Shown: positions 28,808 to 37,197 of the stretch, one piece after another | How the letters are laid out: every line of letters begins with the position of its first letter | Numbering within the stretch: position 1 is the first letter of the stretch | Origin: Variovorax flavidus | GTDB taxonomy: Bacteria > Pseudomonadota > Gammaproteobacteria > Burkholderiales > Burkholderiaceae_C | NCBI RefSeq assembly: GCF_030317145.1 | Contig: NZ_JASZYE010000001.1 | Location: 1,550,001-1,614,000, forward strand | DNA length: 64,000 bases | Reading direction: 5' to 3' | Program-made: the position numbers and the translations under genes | Notes under the pieces: model-generated | What the model saw: only the letters and a program-made list of their open reading frames with translations | What the model was told of the DNA's origin: nothing | Database searches by the model: none

Positions 28808-28820
28808 TTGCTTTCGAATT
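28808..28820 (-). promoter_or_regulatory. Ada box (candidate methylated-Ada binding site)
   Basis: On the minus strand the sequence reads AAT, six bases, GCAA, identical in layout to the E. coli Ada box (AAT-N6-GCAA). It is about 70 bases upstream of the ada start. A -10-like TACAGT (28771-28776) lies 31 bases downstream of it, leaving room for a -35 directly beside the box, the classic activator arrangement. This supports autoregulated alkylation-inducible expression. Confidence 0.65.
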
Positions 28821-28909
28821 CGATCGTAGGACAGCGCCGGCAAGCCCGATTTTTCTTCAGCCCTTGGCCTACGGATCCGGGTGCCCGGGCTCGTTACCAT
28901 TTGGTCCAC

Positions 28910-30508
28910 ATGACCGATCGCCGTTCCTTCCTCGCCGCCGGCGGCGCCTCATTGGCGCTTGCCGCTCTCGGACTGCCCGCCGACGCCCTCGCGGCCGGTG
29001 GGCTCACCCTCAGCCAACCCCGGCCCTTCTCCTTCGAACGTCTTGTTGCATTGGCGAAGTCGCTGGGCGCCAAGCCCTACGTTGCCGACACTTCGCTACC
29101 GGCCAGCGTGCTCGAGCGCATCGACTACGACGCGCACGGCAAGATCAAGTTCAACACCGACAACGCCCTGTTCAAGGACGGACCCGGCCAGTTTCCGGTG
29201 ACCTTCTTCCACCTCGGGCGCTACTTCCAGACGCCGGTGCACATGTTCGTCCTGGAAAGCGCTGGCGGCGACGGCTTCGCACGCGAGATCGTCTACGACG
29301 CCTCGTATTTCGCCATGCCCGAGGACAGCCCCGCGCGGCAACTGAAGGACGGCGCCGGTTTCGCCGGATTCCGGCTGCAGGAGAGCCGGCTGGGCGACCA
29401 GAAGAAGCTCCCCTGGCAGAACAACGATTGGGCCGCCTTTCTTGGCGCCTCCTACTTTCGCGCCATCGGCGAGCTCTTCCAGTATGGGTTGTCGGCGCGC
29501 GGCATTGCCCTCGACGCGGCCATGCCCGACCGTGCGGAGGAGTTTCCGACCTTCACCCGCTTCTACTTCGAGCCGCCCGCATCGGACACGTCCAATTCGA
29601 TGACGATCTACGCGCTGCTCGAAGGCCCCAGCATCACGGGCGCCTACAAGTTCGTCCTGCAGCGCGACAAGGCCGTGCTGATGGACATCGACGCGCGCCT
29701 CTTCCTGCGCCGCGACGTGGGCCGGTTCGGCCTCACCCCGCTTACCTCGATGTACTGGTATTCCGAATCGGTGAAACCCACCGGCATCGACTGGCGCCCC
29801 GAGGTGCATGACTCCGACGGCCTGGCGATCTGGAACGGCGCCGGCGAGCGCATCTGGCGGCCGCTGAACAACCCGACCCAGACCCGCGCCTCGGCCTTCG
29901 CCGACACCAACCCGCGCGGCTTCGGCCTGCTGCAGCGTGACCGCGCCTTCGACCACTTCCAGGACGGCGTCTACTACGAGAAGCGCCCCAGCCTATGGGT
30001 CGAACCGCAGGGAAACTGGGGCGAAGGCTCGGTGCAGCTCATCGAGATCCCGACCGACGACGAGATCCACGACAACATCCTCGCCTGCTGGGTGCCCAAG
30101 GCGCCGGCCACGGCGGGGTCGAGCTACAACCTGAAGTACAGGCTGCACTGGAGCGCGGAAGAGCCCTTCCCCTCGCCGTTGGCGCGCACCGTGGCCACGC
30201 GCATCGGGCGCGGCGGCCAGCCGGGACAGCCGCGGCCGCAGGGCGTGCGCAAGTTCATGGTGGAGTTCATCGGCAAGCCGCTCGAATCGCTGCCCTTCGG
30301 CGTCAAGCCCGAACTGGTGCTGACGGCTTCACGCGGCAAGTTCTCGTACATCTTTGCCGAGGCCGTGCCGAACGGCGTGCCGGGTCACTGGCGTGCGCAG
30401 TTCGATTTCACGGCCGAAGGTACGGAGCCGGTCGATATGCGGCTGTACCTGAAGAACGGCGACCAGACGCTGTCCGAAACCTGGCTCTACCAGTTCCAGC
30501 CGTTCTAG
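28910..30508 (+). CDS. opgD: Periplasmic glucan biosynthesis protein, OpgD/MdoD-like
   Basis: A 532-residue periplasmic protein. The N terminus MTDRRSFLAAGGASLALAAL is a twin-arginine signal (RRSFL followed by a hydrophobic stretch), typical of OpgD and not of OpgG. The mature part holds the conserved MdoG/MdoD segments, such as FSFERLVALAKSLGAKPY and FELxRDKxVLMDIDARLF-like motifs, and the C-terminal sandwich ending TWLYQFQPF. OpgD trims or shapes the osmoregulated periplasmic glucans formed by the membrane enzyme OpgH, which is not in this window. It is divergent from ada and convergent with the FKBP gene. Confidence 0.9.
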   Translation: MTDRRSFLAAGGASLALAALGLPADALAAGGLTLSQPRPFSFERLVALAKSLGAKPYVADTSLPASVLERIDYDAHGKIKFNTDNALFKDGPGQFPVTFFHLGRYFQTPVHMFVLESAGGDGFAREIVYDASYFAMPEDSPARQLKDGAGFAGFRLQESRLGDQKKLPWQNNDWAAFLGASYFRAIGELFQYGLSARGIALDAAMPDRAEEFPTFTRFYFEPPASDTSNSMTIYALLEGPSITGAYKFVLQRDKAVLMDIDARLFLRRDVGRFGLTPLTSMYWYSESVKPTGIDWRPEVHDSDGLAIWNGAGERIWRPLNNPTQTRASAFADTNPRGFGLLQRDRAFDHFQDGVYYEKRPSLWVEPQGNWGEGSVQLIEIPTDDEIHDNILACWVPKAPATAGSSYNLKYRLHWSAEEPFPSPLARTVATRIGRGGQPGQPRPQGVRKFMVEFIGKPLESLPFGVKPELVLTASRGKFSYIFAEAVPNGVPGHWRAQFDFTAEGTEPVDMRLYLKNGDQTLSETWLYQFQPF

Positions 30509-30512
30509 GGCT

Positions 30513-30920
30513 TCAGCGGCTCTTGATCGAGATGAGCTCGATCTCGAAGTTGAGCGTCGCGTTCGGCGGAATCACGCCGCCTGCACCACGCGTCCCGTAG
30601 GCGATGGCGGGCGGGCATGTCAGCTTGGCCTTGCCGCCGACCTTCATCAACTGGACGCCTTCCGTCCAGCAGGGGATCACGCCGTTGAGCGGGAATTCGG
30701 TGGGCTCGCCGCGCTTGTAGGAGCTGTCGAACTCCTTGCCGTCCTGGAAGGTTCCACGGTAGTGCACCTTGACCACATCGGTCGCCGCGGGCGACGGACC
30801 CTTGCCTTCGGTGATGGACTGGAACACCAGGCCGCTCGGCTTGGTGACGGGCGCAGACTGGGCGAAGGCGGTCGGCAGGACGAACATCGAAACGAGGGCG
30901 GCGCAAAGAGCTGATCGCAC
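30513..30920 (-). CDS. FKBP-type peptidyl-prolyl cis-trans isomerase, exported
   Basis: A 135-residue protein: a signal peptide (about 24 residues, ending LPTAFAQ) and one FKBP domain. The domain includes VKVHYRGTFQDGKEFDSSYKRG, then PLNGVIPCWTEGVQLMKVG, and ends AYGTRGAGGVIPPNATLNFEIELI, all diagnostic. Such enzymes accelerate proline isomerisation during periplasmic protein folding. The start is GTG at 30920, preceded by AAGG; an upstream in-frame ATG lies in the eutB leader and would destroy the signal peptide. It is divergent from eutB. Confidence 0.92.
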   Translation of the reverse strand: MRSALCAALVSMFVLPTAFAQSAPVTKPSGLVFQSITEGKGPSPAATDVVKVHYRGTFQDGKEFDSSYKRGEPTEFPLNGVIPCWTEGVQLMKVGGKAKLTCPPAIAYGTRGAGGVIPPNATLNFEIELISIKSR

Positions 30921-31057
30921 GGTAGAAACCTTGGTTGAATGGATGAACGGTTCATTATTGCCGCGCGCCAAGGCACACTGGCACCGCTCTTGCACGCCGT
31001 TGCGAATTCGCCTTGCGTCGCACAAGGGCGCAGTTTCCCGACACACTGGTTCCACCG

Positions 31058-32452
31058 ATGCGCTATCGCACCACGATCGAATCGCAAGTCTTCGAGTTCG
31101 ACGACCTGAAGCAGGTCATGGCTTTCGCGAGCCCTGCCCGCACGGGGGACTACCTCGCGGAAATCGGCGCCGCCACCGCACAGCAGCGCATGGCGGCGCG
31201 TCACGTGCTGGCAGACACGCCGCTGAAGCAGTTCCTCACCGAAGCGCTGGTCCCCTACGAAGACGACAACATCACGCGGCTCATCATCGACGGGCACGAC
31301 GCACAGGCCTTCGCGCCCGTGTCGCACCTGAATGTCGGCGACTTTCGCAACTGGCTGCTGTCCGAAAAGGCCGATGCCGCGGCGCTTGCCGCCCTGGCGC
31401 CGGGGCTCACGCCCGAGATGGTTGCCGCGGCGTCGAAGCTGATGCGCAACCAGGACCTGATCGCGGTCGCGCGCAAGTGCAGCGTCGTCACCCGCTTTCG
31501 CGACACCATCGGACTGCCGGGGCATCTGTCGGTGCGCCTGCAACCCAACCATCCCACCGACGACCTGCGCGGCGTGGCGGCGTCGACGCTCGACGGCCTG
31601 CTGATGGGCGCGGGCGACGCGGTCATCGGCATCAACCCGGCCTCGGACAGCATGCCGGTGCTGGCCAACCTGCTGCACATGCTCGACGAAGTGATCCAGC
31701 GCTTCCAGATCCCGACGCAAAGCTGCCTGCTGACCCATGTCACGAACACCTTGAAGCTGGCAGAGTCGGGCGCACCGATCGACCTCGTGTTCCAGTCGAT
31801 CGGCGGCACCGAGAAGACCAACCGCTCCTTCGGCGTCACCCCCGAACTGCTCGACGAGGCCTACGCGGCCGCGCTCTCCCTGCAGCGCGGCACGGTCGGC
31901 GAGAACCTCATGTACTTCGAGACGGGGCAAGGCAGCGCGCTCTCGGCCAACGCCAACTTCGGCGTCGACCAGCAGACCTGCGAGGCCCGCGCCTACGCGC
32001 TCGCGCGGCGCTACAAGCCGCTGCTCGTCAATACCGTGGTCGGCTTCATCGGACCCGAGTACCTGTATGACGGCAAGCAGATCATCCGCGCGGGCCTGGA
32101 AGACCACTTCTGCGGCAAGCTCCTCGGCCTGCCGCTGGGCTGCGACGTCTGCTACACCAACCATGCGGAAGCCGATCAGGACGACATGGACACGCTGCTC
32201 GTGCTGCTGGGCACGGCCGGCATCAACTTCATCATGGGCGTCCCGGGCGCGGACGACGTGATGCTCAACTACCAGAGCACCTCCTTCCACGACGCGCTCT
32301 TCCTGCGCGAAACGATGGGGTTGAAACGCGCGCCCGAGTTCGAGGCCTGGCTGCAGCGCATGCAGATCACGGATGCCGCGGGCCGTCTGCAGCCGCCCTC
32401 CTTCAACCGGCTTCTCGCGGGCATGCGCGACTTGAAGGCACTGAGCTCATGA
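31058..32452 (+). CDS. eutB: Ethanolamine ammonia-lyase heavy chain
   Basis: This adenosylcobalamin enzyme converts ethanolamine to acetaldehyde and ammonia. The 464 residues are the family length. Family segments include ITRLIIDGHDAQAF and MGAGDAVIGINPASDS; the C-terminal part contains LPLGCDVCYTNHAEADQDD and FIMGVPGADDVMLNYQ. The ATG is at 31058 (MRYRTTIESQVF). Its stop overlaps eutC by four bases. No microcompartment shell gene, acetaldehyde dehydrogenase, EutA reactivase or regulator is visible next to it, so the pathway here is the simple, shell-free type. Confidence 0.96.
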   Translation: MRYRTTIESQVFEFDDLKQVMAFASPARTGDYLAEIGAATAQQRMAARHVLADTPLKQFLTEALVPYEDDNITRLIIDGHDAQAFAPVSHLNVGDFRNWLLSEKADAAALAALAPGLTPEMVAAASKLMRNQDLIAVARKCSVVTRFRDTIGLPGHLSVRLQPNHPTDDLRGVAASTLDGLLMGAGDAVIGINPASDSMPVLANLLHMLDEVIQRFQIPTQSCLLTHVTNTLKLAESGAPIDLVFQSIGGTEKTNRSFGVTPELLDEAYAAALSLQRGTVGENLMYFETGQGSALSANANFGVDQQTCEARAYALARRYKPLLVNTVVGFIGPEYLYDGKQIIRAGLEDHFCGKLLGLPLGCDVCYTNHAEADQDDMDTLLVLLGTAGINFIMGVPGADDVMLNYQSTSFHDALFLRETMGLKRAPEFEAWLQRMQITDAAGRLQPPSFNRLLAGMRDLKALSS

Positions 32453-33228
32453 AGGACGACGCGGTCACGCACAGCCCCTGGGCCGATTGGCGGCAAGCGA
32501 CACCGGCCCGCGTGGCGCTCGGCCGCGCAGGGGCCGGCATGCCGACGGACGAAGTGCTGCGCTTCGGATGGGCGCATGCGATGGCGCGCGATGCGATCCA
32601 CGCGGCACTCGACGTCAAGGCGCTAGCGGCTTCGCTGGATGCGGATGGCTGGGAGGTTGCTCAGGTGCGCAGCCGCGTGCAGGACCGGGCGGACTACCTG
32701 CGTCGTCCCGACCTGGGCCGCCAGCTGGACGCCGAGGACGCATCGCGCCTGGTCGCAATGGCCGGGCAACCGCGCGATGTCTGCATCGTCGTCGGCGACG
32801 GGCTTTCCTCGCTGGCCGTGAGCCGCCATGCCGTCCCGCTGCTGGCCGCGCTGCGGCAGCACCTTCCAACGGGGCTTTCGTTGACGCCGGTCGTGATCGC
32901 GTCGCAGGCTCGCGTCGCCCTTGCGGACGAGATTGCGGAGGCCTTCGGCTCACGGCTGTCGATCATGCTGATCGGCGAGAGGCCGGGCCTCAGTTCGCCT
33001 GACAGCCTCGGGATCTACATCACGCACGCGCCGAAACGCGGCCGGCACGATGCCGAGCGCAACTGCATCTCGAACGTGCGGCCCGAGGGACTCACCTATC
33101 CGATGGCCGCGTTCAAGCTCGCCTGGCTGGTCCGCGAAGCCTTGCGCCGGGGCCTGACCGGCATCGACCTGAAGGACGAAAGCGACCTCGCGGTGCTGGC
33201 ATCGGACAGCGGCCCCGCGCTCCTATGA
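32449..33228 (+). CDS. eutC: Ethanolamine ammonia-lyase light chain
   Basis: This is the small subunit, which together with EutB forms the active hexameric complex and contacts cobalamin. The 259 residues match. Family markers are FGWAHAMARDAIHAALD-like N-terminal sequence, VVGDGLSSLAV (about residues 115-125), and the C-terminal ERNCISNVRPEGLTYPMAAFKL. The ATG overlaps the eutB stop as ATGA, implying translational coupling and equal stoichiometry. It is followed by a peroxidase-related enzyme, which may or may not be part of the unit (32-base gap). Confidence 0.96.
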   Translation: MKDDAVTHSPWADWRQATPARVALGRAGAGMPTDEVLRFGWAHAMARDAIHAALDVKALAASLDADGWEVAQVRSRVQDRADYLRRPDLGRQLDAEDASRLVAMAGQPRDVCIVVGDGLSSLAVSRHAVPLLAALRQHLPTGLSLTPVVIASQARVALADEIAEAFGSRLSIMLIGERPGLSSPDSLGIYITHAPKRGRHDAERNCISNVRPEGLTYPMAAFKLAWLVREALRRGLTGIDLKDESDLAVLASDSGPALL

Positions 33229-33260
33229 TGGGCCTCGTGCCCGCACGTCAGGAGACATTC

Positions 33261-33839
33261 ATGACCGAACGCTACCCCCTGGCCGAACTCAAGGACCTGC
33301 CCGACGACATCCGCGTCGCGGTGCTCGAAGTCCAGGAAAAGGCGGGCTTCGTACCCAACGTGTTCCTCGCGCTCGCGCGCCGGCCTGCCGAATGGCGCGC
33401 CTTCTTCGCGTACCACGACGCACTGATGCTCAAGGAAGAAGGCTCGCTCACCAAGGGCGACCGCGAAATGATCGTCACCGCCACCAGCGCGGCCAATCAA
33501 TGCCTCTACTGCGTCGTCGCGCACGGCGCGCTGCTGCGCATCTACGAGAAGAAACCGCTGGTGGCCGATCAGGTCGCGGTCAACTGGCGAAAGGCCGACA
33601 TCACGCCACGGCAGCGTGCGATGCTCGAATTCGCCATGAAGGTCTGCGAGCGCTCGCACGAAATCGACGAGACCGATTTTCCGCCGCTGCATGCGCACGG
33701 ATTCAGCGACGAAGACATCTGGGACATCGCAGCCATCACTGCGTTCTTCGGTCTTTCCAACCGCATGGCGAGCTTCAGCGGCATGCAGCCGAACCCCGAG
33801 TTCTTCCTGATGGGTCGGCTGCCGCGCGAGAAGAAGTAG
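33261..33839 (+). CDS. Peroxidase-related enzyme (AhpD-like, CxxC)
   Basis: A 192-residue helical protein of the peroxidase-related (uncharacterised AhpD-like) family. It keeps the AhpD redox motif: Cys81 and Cys84 in CLYCVVAHGAL, with His88 three to four residues later. The pattern suggests a dithiol that reduces peroxides or disulfides. AGGAG about seven bases before ATG 33261 decides the start; an upstream in-frame ATG at 33225 has no such site. It lies 32 bases after eutC, so it may be the third gene of that operon. Convergent with the eptA-like gene. Confidence 0.88.
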   Translation: MTERYPLAELKDLPDDIRVAVLEVQEKAGFVPNVFLALARRPAEWRAFFAYHDALMLKEEGSLTKGDREMIVTATSAANQCLYCVVAHGALLRIYEKKPLVADQVAVNWRKADITPRQRAMLEFAMKVCERSHEIDETDFPPLHAHGFSDEDIWDIAAITAFFGLSNRMASFSGMQPNPEFFLMGRLPREKK

Positions 33840-33862
33840 CCGCTTCGGCGCCGCCGTCGCGT

Positions 33863-35638
33863 TCAGTTGCTCGCGACGTTGTCTCCGCGACAGGACGCCA
33901 GCGCGTCGAGCGAGGGCTTGTAGGTGGGCGTGGTCACGTCCATCACGCCCAGGACGGTGTGATAGAGGTTGTCGTGGCTCAGCGCTGCATCGGAGCCTGC
34001 TTCCATGCAGGTGCTGGACAGCTTGCGCCGCGCCTTCATGCCGTCGCTGAACCAGGTCACCATCGGCACGTGCTTCTGCACCTCGGGCGCGAAGCCGTAG
34101 GGCACGCCGTGCAGGAACAGCCCGTACTCGCCCAGCGATTCGCCATGGTCGCTCAGGTAGATGAGCGCCGGGTCGAAGCGCCGGCTCTGGCCCTGGAGCC
34201 AATCAATGGTCTTGCCGAGGAAGCGGTCGGTGTAGGCGATGGAGTTGTCGTAGCCGTTGACCAACTCGGCATGGCTGCATTCGGCAAGCGCGTTCGTCGT
34301 GCACTCGGGCAAGAAGCGCTTCACGTCCGGCGACGATCGCTTGAAATAGGACGGGCCGTGGCTTCCCATCTGGTGCATCACCAGCACCACGCCCTTGTTG
34401 CGGCGCTCGGCGGGCAATGCGGCCAGGCGTTCGTCCAGACCCCGGAGCATCACGTCGTCGAGGCATTCGTCGCCATCGCAGAGCGCGGCTTGCACGCTCG
34501 GCTCGAGGTTCTGGAAAGCGGACGCATGGGGCACGCGGTCGCAGACGCCCTTGCAGCCGCCGGCCTGGTTGTCCAGCCAGAACACGGCGAGGCCGGAAGC
34601 CTGCAGCACGTCCATGAGGTTTTCGTAATCGTTCTTGCGCGCCTCGAAATCCTGCTTGCCCAGCGGGGAGAACATGCAAGGCACGGAGGCCAGGGTGTTG
34701 GTGCCGCAGGAATGCACGTCACCGTAGCTGAGCACGTGACGTGCAGCGAGTTCAGGGGTCGTGTTGCGTGCGTAGCCGTTGAGTCCGAAGTGATCGGCAC
34801 GGGCCGTCTCACCTACCACGAGCACGAACAAGGGCGGCTTCACCTGGCCCGCGTAGCTGGTGCCCAGTGCAGCGCCGCCGGCCACGGGGACGAGCTTCCG
34901 GCTGTGCTTGAACATCGGGCGGATCGCCACCGTCGCGCCGGAGTAGATGCTCGCCATCGGATTCATCATGTAGCGCAAATGAACGTTGTTGCGCATCAGG
35001 GGCGCCAGCTGCCGGTTCATCGCCAGCGCACCGCCTGCTGCCACGGCTGCGGCAGCCAGCAGCAGCACTGCATTGCGCCAGGCCTGCGCGACGAAGGGCT
35101 GCGGCTCGACGCGCACGCGCCAGAGCGCCCATGCGGGCAGCGCACTGACCAGCAGCACGTTGACCACCATGCGCCAGCTCAGCAGGTCGCGGACTTCGTT
35201 GGGGTCGGTCTGCACGGCATTGGCCAGCATGCTGGGATCCATCACGACGCGATAGCTCAGCATGTAGTGCTGCACCACGGCGGCAAGCACCACGACGCCG
35301 AACCAGAGCGGCTTCATCCAGCGTGTCCACGCCGTGAACGACAGGATCGCGACGGTGCCGCACAAGGTCAGCAAGGCCATGAGCGCGATCGACGGCAAGT
35401 ACACGCTCGGCGCGCCGCCAATGCGCGCCAACTCGCTCCACAGCGGCCAGTTGGCAGCGACGGCGAGATAGAGGGTCAGCCAGATGACGATCGTGCGAGG
35501 AGAGCGCGAGCGCGCGAACCAACTGTCGATGGACTGCCAGAGTCCGGCGGCAGATGTCGTCGAGGAGGTTTGGACTGAAGCGCCTGTGGAGACGCGATCT
35601 TGGGGAAGGGGCGTGGATTGCACGTGGGAACCAGACAT
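33863..35638 (-). CDS. Phosphoethanolamine transferase, EptA-like
   Basis: A 591-residue inner-membrane enzyme that moves phosphoethanolamine from phosphatidylethanolamine to lipid A (or another surface glycan), reducing negative charge. Five hydrophobic segments lie in residues 48-220, then a periplasmic sulfatase-like domain. The nucleophile is Thr278 in VVGETARADHFG. Other metal-site and family motifs are SCGTNTLASVPCMFSP, FWLDNQAGGCKGVC and YLSDHGESLGEYGLFLHG. Multiple cysteine pairs suggest disulfide-stabilised structure. It follows the PAP2 gene on the same strand and has its own repeat-box region at 35661-35699. The unusual 40-residue N-terminal tail has no counterpart I recognise. Confidence 0.92.
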   Translation of the reverse strand: MSGSHVQSTPLPQDRVSTGASVQTSSTTSAAGLWQSIDSWFARSRSPRTIVIWLTLYLAVAANWPLWSELARIGGAPSVYLPSIALMALLTLCGTVAILSFTAWTRWMKPLWFGVVVLAAVVQHYMLSYRVVMDPSMLANAVQTDPNEVRDLLSWRMVVNVLLVSALPAWALWRVRVEPQPFVAQAWRNAVLLLAAAAVAAGGALAMNRQLAPLMRNNVHLRYMMNPMASIYSGATVAIRPMFKHSRKLVPVAGGAALGTSYAGQVKPPLFVLVVGETARADHFGLNGYARNTTPELAARHVLSYGDVHSCGTNTLASVPCMFSPLGKQDFEARKNDYENLMDVLQASGLAVFWLDNQAGGCKGVCDRVPHASAFQNLEPSVQAALCDGDECLDDVMLRGLDERLAALPAERRNKGVVLVMHQMGSHGPSYFKRSSPDVKRFLPECTTNALAECSHAELVNGYDNSIAYTDRFLGKTIDWLQGQSRRFDPALIYLSDHGESLGEYGLFLHGVPYGFAPEVQKHVPMVTWFSDGMKARRKLSSTCMEAGSDAALSHDNLYHTVLGVMDVTTPTYKPSLDALASCRGDNVASN

Positions 35639-35660
35639 CCCACGAGGTTAGAAAGCGGGA

Positions 35661-35677
35661 CTGAAAAATCGCTGAAC
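35661..35677. promoter_or_regulatory. 11-bp-spaced direct repeat CTGAAA-N5-CTGAAC upstream of eptA-like gene
   Basis: Two hexamers, CTGAAA (35661-35666) and CTGAAC (35672-35677), sit five bases apart on the plus strand, 23 bases upstream of the eptA-like ATG. A spacing of 11 bases between half-sites is the geometry used by OmpR/PmrA-family dimers. The same half-sites recur at 35683-35699, 36466-36482 and 38588-38604. Confidence 0.55.
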
Positions 35678-35682
35678 GAGTT

Positions 35683-35699
35683 GGTCAGGTTTTGTTCAG
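35683..35699. promoter_or_regulatory. Second 11-bp-spaced repeat upstream of eptA-like gene (opposite orientation)
   Basis: GGTCAG (35683-35688), five bases, GTTCAG (35694-35699); on the minus strand this reads CTGAAC-N5-CTGACC. It is next to the first box, in opposite orientation, in the 81-base gap between the PAP2 and eptA-like genes. Two facing boxes would suit cooperative binding by a response regulator. Confidence 0.45.
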
Positions 35700-35719
35700 C
35701 TTCAACCGCAACTCGCCCG

Positions 35720-36439
35720 TCAGACCGGGCCGCGGGCCGGCAACTGCATCGACCTGCGACGGGCGCGGAAGTTCGAAGCCCGCAGCACCAGCGCGTCGAT
35801 GGCGAAGGCTGTCGCCCAGCAAACCCAGGCGGTCCACAGCGTGTGGCTCATGTAGTGGGCGCCGCGAAGCTGCTGCGACAGTCCCAGCACCAGGCCTGCC
35901 GCCAGCGCGCATGCCAGCCAGGTGCGTGCGATGCCGGGCGACACGCGACGGAAAACGAAATAGCCGCCGATGTAGGCAAATCCAGCCGATGCGTGGCCTG
36001 CCGGAAAGCAGTTGCCACCGCCGCCGTCGCGTGCGCCCCAGGCCCAATGCGAGACGTAGTGCGCTGCGCCGCCGAAGGTCTGCAGGTCCCACGGGCAACT
36101 GGTGGTGCTCGTGTACTTGATGAGGGAAACAACCATCACCGACGCCAGCGTCGTCAAGGCAAGCTGCGCCCGTTCGCCCGCGCTCAGGCGCCGAAGAATC
36201 CAGACCGGCCATCGAATGCTGATGAAGAGCCCAATGACGAGCACCCAGCTCAGGGAACGGGCGCCCTCATGCATCACCTTGACCAGGAACCAGTGATCGC
36301 GCCAGGGAAAGCCCATCGGCGTGCCTGCCCAGGACGCCAGCGCGACGTCGAGGCCGGCCGCATCCCAGACGAGCAGCAGGACCAGAGTCAGAAGCGTGAG
36401 AACAAGAGGGCTGGAACGGGAGGCGGCAGAGCGGATCAT
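35720..36439 (-). CDS. PAP2-family membrane phosphatase
   Basis: A 239-residue inner-membrane protein with about six hydrophobic spans. It has the phosphatase motifs FPAGHASAGFAY (the PSGH-like motif 2) and RGAHYMSHTLW (motif 3), with KYTSTTSCPWD upstream as motif 1. The family removes or transfers phosphate on undecaprenyl-diphosphate or lipid A; LpxT-like and Pap2-like members act in the same envelope pathway as EptA. It is the first gene of the PAP2-eptA pair and is divergent from the two-component system (80-base gap with a shared repeat box). Confidence 0.88.
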   Translation of the reverse strand: MIRSAASRSSPLVLTLLTLVLLLVWDAAGLDVALASWAGTPMGFPWRDHWFLVKVMHEGARSLSWVLVIGLFISIRWPVWILRRLSAGERAQLALTTLASVMVVSLIKYTSTTSCPWDLQTFGGAAHYVSHWAWGARDGGGGNCFPAGHASAGFAYIGGYFVFRRVSPGIARTWLACALAAGLVLGLSQQLRGAHYMSHTLWTAWVCWATAFAIDALVLRASNFRARRRSMQLPARGPV

Positions 36440-36465
36440 GAGGGGCGCCAGCTTAGTTTCACCGG

Positions 36466-36482
36466 CTGAACCTAGCCTGAAG
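36466..36482. promoter_or_regulatory. 11-bp-spaced direct repeat CTGAAC-N5-CTGAAG between PAP2 and response regulator genes
   Basis: CTGAAC (36466-36471), five bases, CTGAAG (36477-36482). It lies 27 bases before the PAP2 ATG and 38 bases before the response-regulator GTG, so it could serve both divergent units. It matches the half-sites and spacing of the boxes upstream of the eptA-like gene. Confidence 0.55.
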
Positions 36483-36519
36483 CCGCACTAGACTCCTCAT
36501 TTTCGAAAGGACGGGCGCC

Positions 36520-37197
36520 GTGCGCATATTGCTGGTCGAAGACGACACCGCGCTCGCAAGCGCAGTCTGCAGCTACCTGGAGGCCAAGGCCTTCGTGGTC
36601 GATGTGGCACCGGGTCTGGCGGAAGCGCGCGCCGCGCTCTCGGCGGTGCAATACGCCGCGGTGCTGCTGGACCTGCACCTGGGCGATGGCGACGGCCTGT
36701 CGTTGCTGCCCACCGTTCGCGCCCTGCGAGATCGCCCCATCGTGATCGTGTTGACCGCACGCGACCAGGTCACGGACCGCATCCGCGGCCTGGACGCCGG
36801 AGCCGACGACTACCTGATCAAGCCCTACGACCCCGCCGAGCTGCTGGCACGCCTGCGTGCCGTCGAACGCCGGCGCAGCGCCAGCAGCTCGCCGGTGCTG
36901 CATCTCGGTACGCTGGAGATCGACCTGGGACGCGACCTGGTTCGCAAGGAGGGAATGCCGGTCACGCTCACGCAGAAGGAATGGGCGCTGCTGCGCGTGA
37001 TGGCCACGCGCCCCGACCGCATCCACACGCGCGAGAACCTGGCGGACGCGCTCTACGGCTTCGGCGACGAAGCCGACAGCAACACGCTCGAAGTCTTCAT
37101 CAGCCGCCTGCGACGCAAGCTCGGCCGCAACCACATCCAGACCCTGCGCGGGCTGGGCTACCGACTGTCGTTCGCACCGGAAGAAGAAGACGAATGA
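36520..37197 (+). CDS. OmpR/PhoB-type response regulator (system 1)
   Basis: A 225-residue DNA-binding regulator. The receiver domain (residues 1-115) has the acidic pair Asp8-Asp9, phosphoacceptor Asp51 in VLLDLHLGDGDG, Thr at the T-site (IVLTARDQ) and Lys in DYLIKPYDPAELL. The C-terminal winged helix (residues 125-225) matches OmpR/PhoB. Translation starts at GTG 36520. The stop overlaps the kinase start as ATGA. It is divergent from PAP2-eptA, with a shared repeat box, so control of lipid A modification (PmrA-like) is the leading interpretation. Confidence 0.93.
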   Translation: MRILLVEDDTALASAVCSYLEAKAFVVDVAPGLAEARAALSAVQYAAVLLDLHLGDGDGLSLLPTVRALRDRPIVIVLTARDQVTDRIRGLDAGADDYLIKPYDPAELLARLRAVERRRSASSSPVLHLGTLEIDLGRDLVRKEGMPVTLTQKEWALLRVMATRPDRIHTRENLADALYGFGDEADSNTLEVFISRLRRKLGRNHIQTLRGLGYRLSFAPEEEDE

